From positions 1-50,412 of the forward strand of contig CAIXEA010000223.1 of NCBI GenBank assembly GCA_903918315.1: a DNA stretch of 50,412 nt. Direction: 5' to 3'. Positions 35,920 to 43,424 of the stretch are shown in pieces. The stretch comes from an uncultured Acetobacteraceae bacterium (GTDB lineage Bacteria; Pseudomonadota; Alphaproteobacteria; Acetobacterales; Acetobacteraceae). Position numbers and translations under genes: made by a program. Below the pieces are notes generated by a model. That model was not told the origin of the DNA. It saw nothing but the letters and a program-made list of their open reading frames with translations, and did no database searches. The stretch's first letter is position 1; every line of letters starts with the position of its first letter.

Positions 35920-37110
35920 TCAGATGACCTTCGCTGCCCGGAACCCCGCGATATCCGCGGCCGAATAGCCCAATGAGGCCAGGACCTCATCATTGTGCTG
36001 CCCGAACATCGGCGGCGGGCGGTCCACCTGCGGCCCGCCATGCGCGAACTTGAACGCCGCGACCGGCACCGTGAACGAGCCCGGAACCCCCGGCGCATCA
36101 TCGTGCTTATGCAACAACCCCCGTGAGGCAATCTGCGGATCGGCCAGCGCCTCCCCCATCGTGCGCACGCGCGACGCCGGCACATGCCGGGCCTGGAACC
36201 ATTCCTCCCATTCCGCCGCCGTACGGGTCTTCATGATCTCACCCAGCGTCGCTTCCTCCCGCGCATGATCGGCGTCGCGCTCGTCATTGGTGCGCTTGAC
36301 CATGTCCGGCCGTTCCAGCGCGATCCACAGCCGCTTCTGCTGGCGCAGATTGGAGGCGCCGATCATGACGTGGGAGCCGTCGGCGGTCACATAGGCCATG
36401 GAGGTGGCGTGGCCGGTGCGGTTGCCGGATGGCTTGGGATGCTTGCCGTTGCGCATATAGCCGGTGACGTGCGACGCCATCAGGATCATCGCGACGTCCA
36501 GCATGGCCATGTCGACGCGCTGACCCTGGCCCGTCCGCTCCCGCTGGAACAGCGCCGCCGACAGGGCGTAGGCGCCCATCGTGCCGGTCGCGTAATCGAT
36601 GGCGGGGGCGCCGATTTTGATCGGATTGACCTCGGGCGTGCCGGTCATGGCCATGATGCCGGAGGTGGACTGGATCACATGGTCATAGGCCGTCCGCTCC
36701 CGCTTCGGGCCACCCTGACCGAAAGCGGAGAATGAAGCATAGATAAGCTTCGGGTTGATCTTGCGCAGATCTTCATAGCCAAGGCCCAGCGCCTCAAACG
36801 CGCCGGGGCGGTAGTTTTCAACCAGCACATCGGCGGTGGCGACGAGCTTCTTCAGGATTTCCTGCCCCTGGGGGGATTTCAGATTCAGCGTGATGGCGCG
36901 CTTGTTCGATCCCTGGGTCAGGAAGCCGGTACCCATATTGGCATGATTCAGATCGTTGTCGGACCCGGAATCACGGCTTTGATCCGGGTCGGACGGATCC
37001 TCTACCTTGATCACATCGGCGCCCATCAGGCCGAGCTGATAGGCCGCGAAGGGACCGGCGAGGACGTGGGTGATGTCGATGATCCGAATGCCTTCAAACG
37101 GGCGCGCCAT
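35920..37110 (-). CDS. CaiB/BaiF (family III) CoA-transferase
   Basis: A 396-residue CoA-transferase that moves CoA between organic acids through an enzyme-bound aspartyl-CoA intermediate. It starts FEGIRIIDITHVLAGPFAAYQLGLMGADVIKVEDP, a strong family signature, followed by NKRAITLNLKSPQGQEIL and VLVENYRPGAFEALGLGYEDL. The catalytic aspartate region lies in the conserved middle, near AYDHVIQSTSGIMAMTG. The ATG follows GGAGGAAGCCCGCC. It is divergent from an enoyl-CoA hydratase, so the two probably serve the same acyl-CoA pathway. The acid substrate is unknown. Confidence 0.9.
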   Translation of the reverse strand: MARPFEGIRIIDITHVLAGPFAAYQLGLMGADVIKVEDPSDPDQSRDSGSDNDLNHANMGTGFLTQGSNKRAITLNLKSPQGQEILKKLVATADVLVENYRPGAFEALGLGYEDLRKINPKLIYASFSAFGQGGPKRERTAYDHVIQSTSGIMAMTGTPEVNPIKIGAPAIDYATGTMGAYALSAALFQRERTGQGQRVDMAMLDVAMILMASHVTGYMRNGKHPKPSGNRTGHATSMAYVTADGSHVMIGASNLRQQKRLWIALERPDMVKRTNDERDADHAREEATLGEIMKTRTAAEWEEWFQARHVPASRVRTMGEALADPQIASRGLLHKHDDAPGVPGSFTVPVAAFKFAHGGPQVDRPPPMFGQHNDEVLASLGYSAADIAGFRAAKVI

Positions 37111-37212
37111 GGCGGGCTTCCTCCTGCGGTTGATTGGCAATGACCCTGCGGCGTTGCCGGTATCCCGTCAACACGCTTGGATGCTGGCAACGGGTTCATG
37201 GGGGAACATGTC

Positions 37213-37983
37213 ATGCCAGTTGATCTCAGGATTGAAGGTGCGGTCGCCAAGGTGGTGCTGAACCGGCCGGAGCGGTTGAACGCGCTGACCTGGGAAATGC
37301 GCCAGCAACTGCGAGAGCATTTTACCGAACTGCGCTTCAACGACGCCGTGCGCGCCATCATCGTCACCGGGGAAGGCCGCGCTTTCTGCACCGGCGCCGA
37401 TGTCGGCGGGATGGAGCGTAAAGACCTGAAGGGGGAGCGCGAAAAACTCGCCGGCGGCAGCCATCTTTACATGCGCGCGCTGCATGCGATCGAAAAGCCC
37501 GTCATCGCCGCCGTCCGCGGGCCGACCGTTGGGATTGGCTGGAGCATCGCGATGGGCTGCGATTTGATCGTCGCTGCCGAAACCGCGCGGTTCTCGCAGA
37601 TTTTCCGCCGCATCGGCCTGGCGCCGGATGGCGGGGCGATTTGGTTCCTGACCAGGCGCATCGGCATGGCACGCGCGAAAGAGCTGGTCTTCACCGGCCG
37701 TTTCGTGGACGCGCAGGAAGCGCTGTCATTGGGCCTGGTCAACCACGTTGTGCCGGATGCGGAGCTGGAGGCGAAAGCCGACGCACTCGCCGCCGATTTG
37801 GCGGCGGGCCCGACCTTCGCGTTTGGCATGGCAAAGAAAATGTTCAACATGGCGAACGGCAGTTACGAAGAATTCCTCGACGTCGAGAATTTCGTGCAAC
37901 CGCAGCTCGGCCAGACCGAGGACCATCGGGAGGGCGTGGCCGCCTTCAAGGAGAAGCGGCCGCCGGTGTTCAAGGGGCGTTAG
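37213..37983 (+). CDS. Enoyl-CoA hydratase/isomerase family protein
   Basis: A 256-residue crotonase-fold enzyme. Oxyanion-hole segments are GEGRAFCTGADVGGM and VRGPTVGIGWSIAMGCDLIVAA. It shows RIGLAPDGGAIWFLTRRIG, where the hydratase glutamate is replaced by Asp/Gly-rich sequence, which is more common in isomerase- or degradation-type members. GGGGAAC lies upstream of the chosen ATG. Two earlier in-frame starts add only non-conserved residues. The stop overlaps that of the convergent sterol-desaturase gene by four bases (TTAG). Confidence 0.88.
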   Translation: MPVDLRIEGAVAKVVLNRPERLNALTWEMRQQLREHFTELRFNDAVRAIIVTGEGRAFCTGADVGGMERKDLKGEREKLAGGSHLYMRALHAIEKPVIAAVRGPTVGIGWSIAMGCDLIVAAETARFSQIFRRIGLAPDGGAIWFLTRRIGMARAKELVFTGRFVDAQEALSLGLVNHVVPDAELEAKADALAADLAAGPTFAFGMAKKMFNMANGSYEEFLDVENFVQPQLGQTEDHREGVAAFKEKRPPVFKGR

Positions 37984-38981
37984 GCCCCGTGTGCCTTCGC
38001 CCGCCGTGTGCGCATGAGGTCATGGCTCTCAGGCGTGCCATCGTGCCAACTACCGAACCATTTATCGAGCGGCACGGTACCGTCACCACCGTAATTGCAT
38101 TCGAAATAGCGGTGATGCAGGAAATGGAAATAACGCTGACCAATGGAATAAACATTTTCCCGTCTGGTCAGCAGCTTGTGGAACCCGACATGCCCCAGCG
38201 CCGGCGCCAGCCCGGTCTGCTGCACGTGGAAGATCGCATGCAGCGGGTGCGACAGCACCACCCAGTGGATCAGGATACCGCTGAAATAGACGATGTGCTC
38301 GATCGGGTGCATCGACATGCCCGACCAGGGGCCGATGTCGGTATTCTTGTGATGCAGCGCATGGAACCGCTGATAAAACCAGGGATGGTGCAGTGCCCGA
38401 TGCACGAAGTAGAAATGCGCGTCGCGCATCATCGGGATCGATATGAATAATAAAACGAAATAAATCGGATGCGCCTCCCAACTGAGCATCGGGATGTATC
38501 CGTTGGCGAAGGCCCAGAATGTGACGACCTGATAGGCGGTCCAGACGAAAACCCCGCTGCCCGCGGTCCAGAAGACGTTCTCCCGAACCTGACTGCCAAA
38601 CAAAAAGCGGCGATGCTGGGCCGTCGGCTCCCGCCGGTTCATCATGAACCGTGTGCCCTGGGCTTTGCGCATGTAGAACCGCCCATGCAACCCGCCATAA
38701 ATCAGCACCGCGAAGGCCAGGTTCTGGGCGTAAACGATCCCAACCCAATCCCAGGAAAACGTCTGCATCCGCGCCAGGTCCGGCGTAAACGCGAACCAGG
38801 TCAGGACCGCGAGGCCCATGTAAAGGATGTTCAACGGCAGGAAATAGCCCGGACAGCCAAACAGAAACCGTGCCAGCGCCACCGGCCGCGGCGGCCAAAC
38901 GAACACCGGTGCAGGAATGATTGGCGTTGCGGGAGGCGGATCGGTGCGGCCCGAAATCGTGCCGGCTGTTGTGTCAGCCAT
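37980..38981 (-). CDS. Sterol desaturase/fatty acid hydroxylase family membrane protein
   Basis: A 333-residue integral membrane enzyme of the di-iron fatty acid hydroxylase superfamily. About four to five hydrophobic segments are seen (FLPLNILYMGLAVLTWFAF, WTAYQVVTFWAFANGY, YFVLLFISIPMM). Histidine clusters that hold the iron pair are present: HFYFVHRALHH, FHALHH, HPIEHIVYF, and a late HFLHH. Such proteins hydroxylate or desaturate sterols, fatty acids, sphingolipids or carotenoids. The length and long N-terminal part place it with uncharacterised bacterial members. The lipid substrate is unknown. Confidence 0.88.
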   Translation of the reverse strand: MADTTAGTISGRTDPPPATPIIPAPVFVWPPRPVALARFLFGCPGYFLPLNILYMGLAVLTWFAFTPDLARMQTFSWDWVGIVYAQNLAFAVLIYGGLHGRFYMRKAQGTRFMMNRREPTAQHRRFLFGSQVRENVFWTAGSGVFVWTAYQVVTFWAFANGYIPMLSWEAHPIYFVLLFISIPMMRDAHFYFVHRALHHPWFYQRFHALHHKNTDIGPWSGMSMHPIEHIVYFSGILIHWVVLSHPLHAIFHVQQTGLAPALGHVGFHKLLTRRENVYSIGQRYFHFLHHRYFECNYGGDGTVPLDKWFGSWHDGTPESHDLMRTRRAKAHGA

Positions 38982-39067
38982 TGTGCCCTCGACGTGTTGA
39001 CGTGTCCCGGCGGCCGCTGGTTCAACGGCCCTGATGACAGGATGGAGTCAGCCGCCGGTTTTAGCAA

Positions 39068-39658
39068 TCAACGACGCGTCGCGAGCACCGTCGTGCGATA
39101 ACAAGCGCGCAGGGGCGCCGCGAAGCCGATACTGTCCAACCGCAGCGTGTCCTCCGCCCCAAGCGGGATCGGGTTGTCGGGCCAGTTGCCATCGGCATTC
39201 CGGCGGAGCAGGGAGGCCGCGATCCGGGTGCTGTGGATGCTCAGGATTTCCCGCACGCTGGGAATGGTGGTGAAAGCCCAGATATTGGCGTTGGTTTCGA
39301 TCTCATTCGAAGGCGACAGCACTTCGATCAAGACAACCGGCTCATGCACCATTTGGTCCGCCGTCGGCGGCTCGCACGTCACCGCGATATCCGGGACGCG
39401 GTAGTTCATGTCCGAACGCGCGCGCGGGACGACGCCGGCTTCGATGATGGCACGACATGGAAATCGCTCAAGCAAGTGATTTCCCAGAACACGGGCCAAT
39501 TCGCCCTGGATCGCTCCATGCGTCGCGCTGCCGGGCGCCATGGCCACCGGCTCCCCATCGATCAGTTGCCAGGCCACACCGGTTGGGTCCTCGGGGTCCC
39601 AACTCAGGAACTCGTCCAAGGTCATTCGGGTAAATGGCATTTTGCGTAATGCGACCAT
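39068..39658 (-). CDS. Uma2 family endonuclease-like protein
   Basis: A 196-residue PD-(D/E)XK-fold protein of the Uma2/DUF820 family, a paralogue of the gene at 25282. It begins MVALRKMPFTRMTLDEFLSWDPEDP and shows YRVPDIAVTC and VVLIEVLSPSNEIETNANIW, with active-site-type acids and a TTIPSVREIL strand. It stands alone, between the sterol desaturase and a small membrane protein. The function is unknown, although such proteins spread in many genomes as families. Confidence 0.86.
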   Translation of the reverse strand: MVALRKMPFTRMTLDEFLSWDPEDPTGVAWQLIDGEPVAMAPGSATHGAIQGELARVLGNHLLERFPCRAIIEAGVVPRARSDMNYRVPDIAVTCEPPTADQMVHEPVVLIEVLSPSNEIETNANIWAFTTIPSVREILSIHSTRIAASLLRRNADGNWPDNPIPLGAEDTLRLDSIGFAAPLRACYRTTVLATRR

Positions 39659-39700
39659 GCGTCAAGACTACCACGATCCCGGCCGGTTGTCCCGCGAACC

Positions 39701-39898
39701 CTACCGGCCCAGCACAAAATAGATCGCGAACGCAGCCACCCCCAACACATACGCCGCAGCCGTCACCTGGCGGATCCGGGTCGCATAGGGCCGCAGCGGT
39801 GGCACCTGCCCCACCGTCATCAGCACGATCATCGTCGCCAGACTGAGCGCGCGCCCAACCTGCATTTCCTCCGGGGTGACGGTATCCAGGAATGCCAT
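39701..39898 (-). CDS. Small two-helix membrane protein, hypothetical
   Basis: A 65-residue frame with two hydrophobic helices (about residues 17-32, SLATMIVLMTVGQV, and 47-63, AAAYVLGVAAFAIYFVL) linked by a short basic loop (PYATRIRQ). It has no recognised family. The ribosome site is weak, and the start lies just before the divergent RraA-like gene. The gene could be real because the codon use fits its neighbours, but the evidence is limited to hydropathy. Confidence 0.55.
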   Translation of the reverse strand: MAFLDTVTPEEMQVGRALSLATMIVLMTVGQVPPLRPYATRIRQVTAAAYVLGVAAFAIYFVLGR

Positions 39899-39941
39899 GC
39901 CGGGTATGATGGCACAAAATCCAACCCAAGGACCGTCCTCC

Positions 39942-40628
39942 ATGCTCGGAAATCCGCCCATCCTGACCATTCATCGCGGCTTCAAGCGGCCGGACCCGGC
40001 GCTGGTGGCGCAATTTCGCGGCGCGCAGACATCGCATCTCGCCGACGCCATGGATGGACGCGGGGCGCTGGATTACCGGATCAAGCCACTCGACCCCGCC
40101 AACGCTGTCTTCGCGGGCCCGGCGCTGACCGCTTTCGCCTATCCCGCCGACATCGCCGCCATGTTCGGCGCCTTGCATGAGGCGCAGGCCGGCGACGTCA
40201 TCGTCCTCGCCAATGACGCCTTCACCAAGACCGCCGTGTTCGGTGATCTCGCGGCCGGGCTGATGAAGAACAAGGGCGTGGCCGGCTTCGTCACCGACGG
40301 GCTGGCGCGCGACAAGGCGGGGATCATCGCCACCGGCCTGCCGGTCTTCTGCCAGGGCATCCAACCGAATTCCCCCGCCTTGAACGGCCCGGGCGTGGTG
40401 GGCGCGCCCGTCACGCTGGGCGATGTGTATGTACGTCCAGGCGATGTCATCGTGGGCGACGCGGATGGGGTGGTCGTCGTGCCGCGGGAGCAGCTAGAAT
40501 GGGTGCTCGAACGCCTCGCCGCCGTGCGCGCGGCCGAGGCGCGGACCGAAGCGCTGGTCCGCGACGGCGCCACGATGCTGCCCAACCCAATGCGGGTGAT
40601 CGCCGACGCGACCATCATCGAAGGCTGA
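39942..40628 (+). CDS. RraA family protein (HMG aldolase / demethylmenaquinone methyltransferase-like fold)
   Basis: A 228-residue RraA-like protein. The metal-binding R-D pair is in GFVTDGLARD and the conserved glycine-acid strand is GDVIVGDADGVVVVP. The family includes 4-hydroxy-4-methyl-2-oxoglutarate aldolases and oxaloacetate decarboxylases, which cleave pyruvyl compounds with divalent metal. True RNase E inhibitors (RraA) are shorter. The ATG has AAGGA upstream. It is followed 14 bases later by a PPOX-type flavoprotein gene in the same direction. The likely function is an aldolase or decarboxylase. The substrate is unknown. Confidence 0.87.
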   Translation: MLGNPPILTIHRGFKRPDPALVAQFRGAQTSHLADAMDGRGALDYRIKPLDPANAVFAGPALTAFAYPADIAAMFGALHEAQAGDVIVLANDAFTKTAVFGDLAAGLMKNKGVAGFVTDGLARDKAGIIATGLPVFCQGIQPNSPALNGPGVVGAPVTLGDVYVRPGDVIVGDADGVVVVPREQLEWVLERLAAVRAAEARTEALVRDGATMLPNPMRVIADATIIEG

Positions 40629-40642
40629 AAGGACGCCAGACC

Positions 40643-41272
40643 ATGGACATGATCGCACCCGATCACCTGATCCGCGACGAAGAGACGCTGAACGCGCTGT
40701 ATGGCGAAATCTCCCCCGGCGCGATCGCCAAGGAGATCGACTACATCCACCCGCATTATCGCGCGATGATCGAGGCCTCGCCCTTCATGGTGCTGGCCAC
40801 GACCGGGCCGGGCGGGCTTGATACCTCGCCCCGCGGCGACCCCGCCGGCTTCGTGCATGTCCTCGACGACCGCACCCTGCTCATCCCCGATCGGCGGGGC
40901 AACAACCGCGCCGACAGCCTGCGCAACATCATTCACGATCCGAAAGTGGCCCTGCTGTTCCTGATCCCCGGCGTCGGGGAAACGCTGCGCGTCAACGGTT
41001 CGGCCGTTATTTCCACCGATCCCGCGCTGCTGGAACGCTTTCCGTTCAACGGCACCCTGCCCCGCAGCGTGATCGTGGTGACGGCGGAGCGGGTTTATTT
41101 CCAGTGCCCGAAAGCGATCGTGCGATCGGCGCTATGGAACCCGGACAAGCATATCAGCCGTAAAGCACTCCCCTCCACCGGCACGATCCTGGCCGATATC
41201 TCCGCGGGCACGGTGGGCGGGGACGACTATGACCGTGCCTATCCCGAAAGGCTGCGCACGACGCTGTATTAA
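40643..41272 (+). CDS. Pyridoxamine 5'-phosphate oxidase-like FMN flavoprotein
   Basis: A 209-residue split-barrel flavoprotein, resembling the MSMEG_1061-type PPOX family (TIGR04025). It has PFMVLATTGPGGLDTSPRGDPAGF, RTLLIPDRRGNNRADSLRNI and the VYFQCPKAIVRSALW segment typical of the group. The family binds FMN or F420. It is not the true PNP oxidase PdxH, which has other active-site residues. AAAGGACGCC precedes the start. It is co-directional with the RraA-like gene 14 bases before it, a pairing that suggests a joint pathway, which I cannot name. Confidence 0.86.
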   Translation: MDMIAPDHLIRDEETLNALYGEISPGAIAKEIDYIHPHYRAMIEASPFMVLATTGPGGLDTSPRGDPAGFVHVLDDRTLLIPDRRGNNRADSLRNIIHDPKVALLFLIPGVGETLRVNGSAVISTDPALLERFPFNGTLPRSVIVVTAERVYFQCPKAIVRSALWNPDKHISRKALPSTGTILADISAGTVGGDDYDRAYPERLRTTLY

Positions 41273-41289
41273 AAAATTCTTGGCGGCCT

Positions 41290-41318
41290 GCATCCAAACC
41301 GCCTCCTCCCAACGAAAG
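41290..41318 (+). promoter_or_regulatory. Putative SigK-type ECF promoter of the fasciclin gene
   Basis: GCATCC and CGAAAG are separated by 17 bp. The mycobacterial SigK promoter consensus is close to CCATCC-N16/17-CCGAA, so the -35 part matches well and the -10 part partly. The transcript would start near 41325, and an AGAGGGAG ribosome site follows before ATG at 41366. The same GCATCCA sequence occurs before the adjacent ECF sigma gene. Confidence 0.45.
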
Positions 41319-41365
41319 GAAGCATCGGCACCTCATCGCCGAGCAACCCAAGAGGGAGTTATCCG

Positions 41366-41920
41366 ATGCAACGCAAGATCCTGATCGCCGCGTTCCTTGT
41401 GGCGTCCGTGCCCGCCTTCGCCGACACCATGGAGCCCAGTGTGCGGGTCGGTGGCCAGGCGATGGTCCCGTCCAAGACCATCGTCACCAATGCGGTGAAC
41501 TCCGCCGATCACACGACGCTGGTGACGGCGGTGAAGGCAGCGGGTCTGGTGGATACGCTCAACAGCAAGGGCCCGTTCACCGTCTTCGCCCCCACCAATG
41601 AGGCCTTCGGCATGCTGCCAGCCGGCACGGTGGAAACCCTGGTGAAGCCGGAAAGCAAGGCCACCCTGACCAAAGTGCTCACCTACCACGTGGTCGCCGG
41701 CGATTACGACACCACCAAGCTGCGCTCGATGATCCTGGCCGGCAACGGTACAGCTGAGCTGAAAACCGTCGAGGGCGGACGGTTGTGGCTGACGATGAAC
41801 GGCTCTTCCAACATCCTGGTGAAGGATGAAAAGGGCAGCGTCGCCGACATCACCATCTCGGACGTGCATCAGTCGAACGGTGTGATCCACGTGGTCGATC
41901 ACGTCCTGATGCCGGGCTGA
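41366..41920 (+). CDS. Secreted fasciclin (FAS1) domain protein
   Basis: A 184-residue exported protein: signal peptide MQRKILIAAFLVASVPAFA, cleaved before DTME, then one FAS1 domain (about residues 45-182). The H1 motif is FTVFAPTNEAF and the H2 motif is VIHVVDHVLMPG, both intact. FAS1 domains mediate adhesion or cell-surface interactions. In Mycobacterium, MPT70 and MPT83 are FAS1 proteins under SigK control. Here a SigK-type sigma factor and an RskA-like anti-sigma factor are encoded immediately downstream on the opposite strand. The clear SD (AGAGGGAG, seven bases) supports the start. Confidence 0.93.
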   Translation: MQRKILIAAFLVASVPAFADTMEPSVRVGGQAMVPSKTIVTNAVNSADHTTLVTAVKAAGLVDTLNSKGPFTVFAPTNEAFGMLPAGTVETLVKPESKATLTKVLTYHVVAGDYDTTKLRSMILAGNGTAELKTVEGGRLWLTMNGSSNILVKDEKGSVADITISDVHQSNGVIHVVDHVLMPG

Positions 41921-41980
41921 TGCATGCGGCGCGCTGACGGACCTGCCCCCGAACGCACCGTCGGCGCCATAGCCTGACCC

Positions 41981-42014
41981 AGCGGCACCGCTTCCCCGGC
42001 GGTGCCGCTTTTTT
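41981..42014 (+). terminator. Strong intrinsic terminator of the fasciclin gene
   Basis: AGCGGCACCGC and GCGGTGCCGCT form a perfect 11-bp stem with a seven-base loop, followed by TTTTTT. This is a classic rho-independent terminator, 60 bp after the FAS1 stop. Confidence 0.93.
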
Positions 42015-42029
42015 GTCAGGCCCCGGGCA

Positions 42030-42695
42030 TCAATTCACCCGCGTCAACGTTCCCGCATACAGCACCGCGCCGGTCGGCTGTCCGGTCGGCGATCCGCCGC
42101 GCGGCTCCAGGCTGACCAACAATTGGGTATCCATCGGGGTCGTGGCAACGAACGCCCGGCCCTGTGGGGGCAGAACACCGAGCGAGCGCGGCTTCGCCTC
42201 CCCCTTCGCCAGCGCCCATAGTTCCAGATCGCGATCGGGCGGCACGCTGATCGCACCCGATGGCTGGATGAACAGCCGCCCATCAGGCGCGGTGGTGGCC
42301 AGCAGCACCGGCGTCCCGTTGGCGATTGGGGTGAGCACCGCCACCCGTGGCGGTTCCGGCGCAGGCTGACGCAGAACCATGACCGCCGCCAGTGACGCGG
42401 CAATCGCCAATGCCCCGGCCGTACTGGCTTGCCAGAACCGGACACGCCGCAGCGGCACCACGGTTCCCGTGCCCGGCGCGGTGGCACGGTTCACGCGGTC
42501 CCACATATCCGGCGGAAGCGCGACCGGTTCGACCAGGGCCGCCAGGGGCATCAACCGCGTTTGCCAGGCCGCGACGGCGCGGGCAAAGGCGGGATCGCGA
42601 CTCACGCGGAGGGCGGCGTCGTGCATCGCCTCCGCATCCAAGCAACCCAGGGCATATTCGGCCGCCAGCGCATCAGCATCGTCGGGTTCGCTCAT
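42030..42695 (-). CDS. RskA-like anti-sigma factor (membrane)
   Basis: A 221-residue single-pass inner-membrane protein. The N-terminal cytoplasmic part (EPDDADALAAEYALGCLDAEA, then RDPAFARAVAAWQTRLMPL) resembles the zinc-free anti-sigma domain that holds ECF factors. One membrane helix (ASTAGALAIAASLAAVMVL) and a periplasmic RskA C-terminal domain (VAVLTPIANGTPVLLATT, DRDLELWALAKGEAKPRSLGVL) follow. Its ATG overlaps the sigma gene stop (ATGA), giving coupled translation. It probably keeps the sigma factor inactive until a signal triggers proteolysis. Confidence 0.9.
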   Translation of the reverse strand: MSEPDDADALAAEYALGCLDAEAMHDAALRVSRDPAFARAVAAWQTRLMPLAALVEPVALPPDMWDRVNRATAPGTGTVVPLRRVRFWQASTAGALAIAASLAAVMVLRQPAPEPPRVAVLTPIANGTPVLLATTAPDGRLFIQPSGAISVPPDRDLELWALAKGEAKPRSLGVLPPQGRAFVATTPMDTQLLVSLEPRGGSPTGQPTGAVLYAGTLTRVN

Positions 42696-43231
42696 GATGC
42701 CAGACACGCCCGTAATGCCAAAAGGCTGCGCCGGATCGCTGATTTCACGGTGCCCAGCGGTATGCGGAGCCGCTTGGCCAGATCCCCATGCGACAGGCCC
42801 TCCACGAAGGCCATGACGACCATACGCCGTCGTTCCGCCTCCAGCCGTTGCAGGCAGCGCTGCAACGCGGCGCCCTCCGACGAGGTCACGAGGCGTGACA
42901 AGGCATCGGGGCTCTCATCTTCCTGTTCCTCGCTTTCATAGCCCGGTACCTCCCGGGCCGTTCGCCGCACGATATCCAGGGCGCGGTATCGCGCCAGGCT
43001 GATCAAGAAGGCCTCCGCGCTGCCGAGCGCCGGGTCGAACCGATGCGCCTGCTGCCAAACCTGGACAAAGGCATCATGCGTCGCATCAGCGGCCAGCGAT
43101 GGCTGGCGGAGGATACGCAGCGCGATGCCATGCATGCGCGGAGCCCAGTGGTCATAGAGCGCGCGAAACGCGATCCGATCACCGTCAGCACAGCGGCGCA
43201 GCAGCGTGTCGGTGTCGTCTGTGTCGGACAT
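42692..43231 (-). CDS. ECF RNA polymerase sigma factor, SigK-like
   Basis: A 179-residue group IV sigma factor. Region 2 (about residues 10-85: LLRRCADGDRIAFRALYDHWAPRM... split here) contains HDAFVQVWQQAHRFDP for -10 recognition. Region 4 (about 125-175) has the helix-turn-helix GLSHGDLAKRLRIPLGTVKSAIRRSL for the -35. The region 2 to 4 layout and the RskA partner place it with the SigK family. I chose the ATG at the end coordinate. A TTG nine codons upstream would start at the edge of the predicted promoter. The sigma factor probably drives its own gene and the fasciclin gene. Confidence 0.92.
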   Translation of the reverse strand: MSDTDDTDTLLRRCADGDRIAFRALYDHWAPRMHGIALRILRQPSLAADATHDAFVQVWQQAHRFDPALGSAEAFLISLARYRALDIVRRTAREVPGYESEEQEDESPDALSRLVTSSEGAALQRCLQRLEAERRRMVVMAFVEGLSHGDLAKRLRIPLGTVKSAIRRSLLALRACLAS

Positions 43232-43262
43232 GATCAGGATCGGCCTCGCAGCGTTCAACCTC

Positions 43263-43290
43263 TATACGCGCGACGCCGGCGTCTGGATGC
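43263..43290 (-). promoter_or_regulatory. Putative autoregulatory ECF promoter of the sigma gene
   Basis: On the minus strand GCATCC and CGTATA are separated by 16 bp, with transcription predicted near 43256, about 25 bases before the sigma ATG. The -35 part is identical to that before the fasciclin gene and both continue with A-(A/G)-AC. The -10 part differs, so the proposal rests mainly on the shared -35. Confidence 0.4.
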
Positions 43291-43424
43291 CCAACCTCTG
43301 AAGACAATGTGAATGGCGCGCACGGCGGGCCCAAAAAACCGCATGGACCTCCGCCCGACCTTTAGCCATTGCCCAACCGGTGCTACCGTCGGCGCAACCG
43401 AACATCCCAGAGGGAGCGACCACC

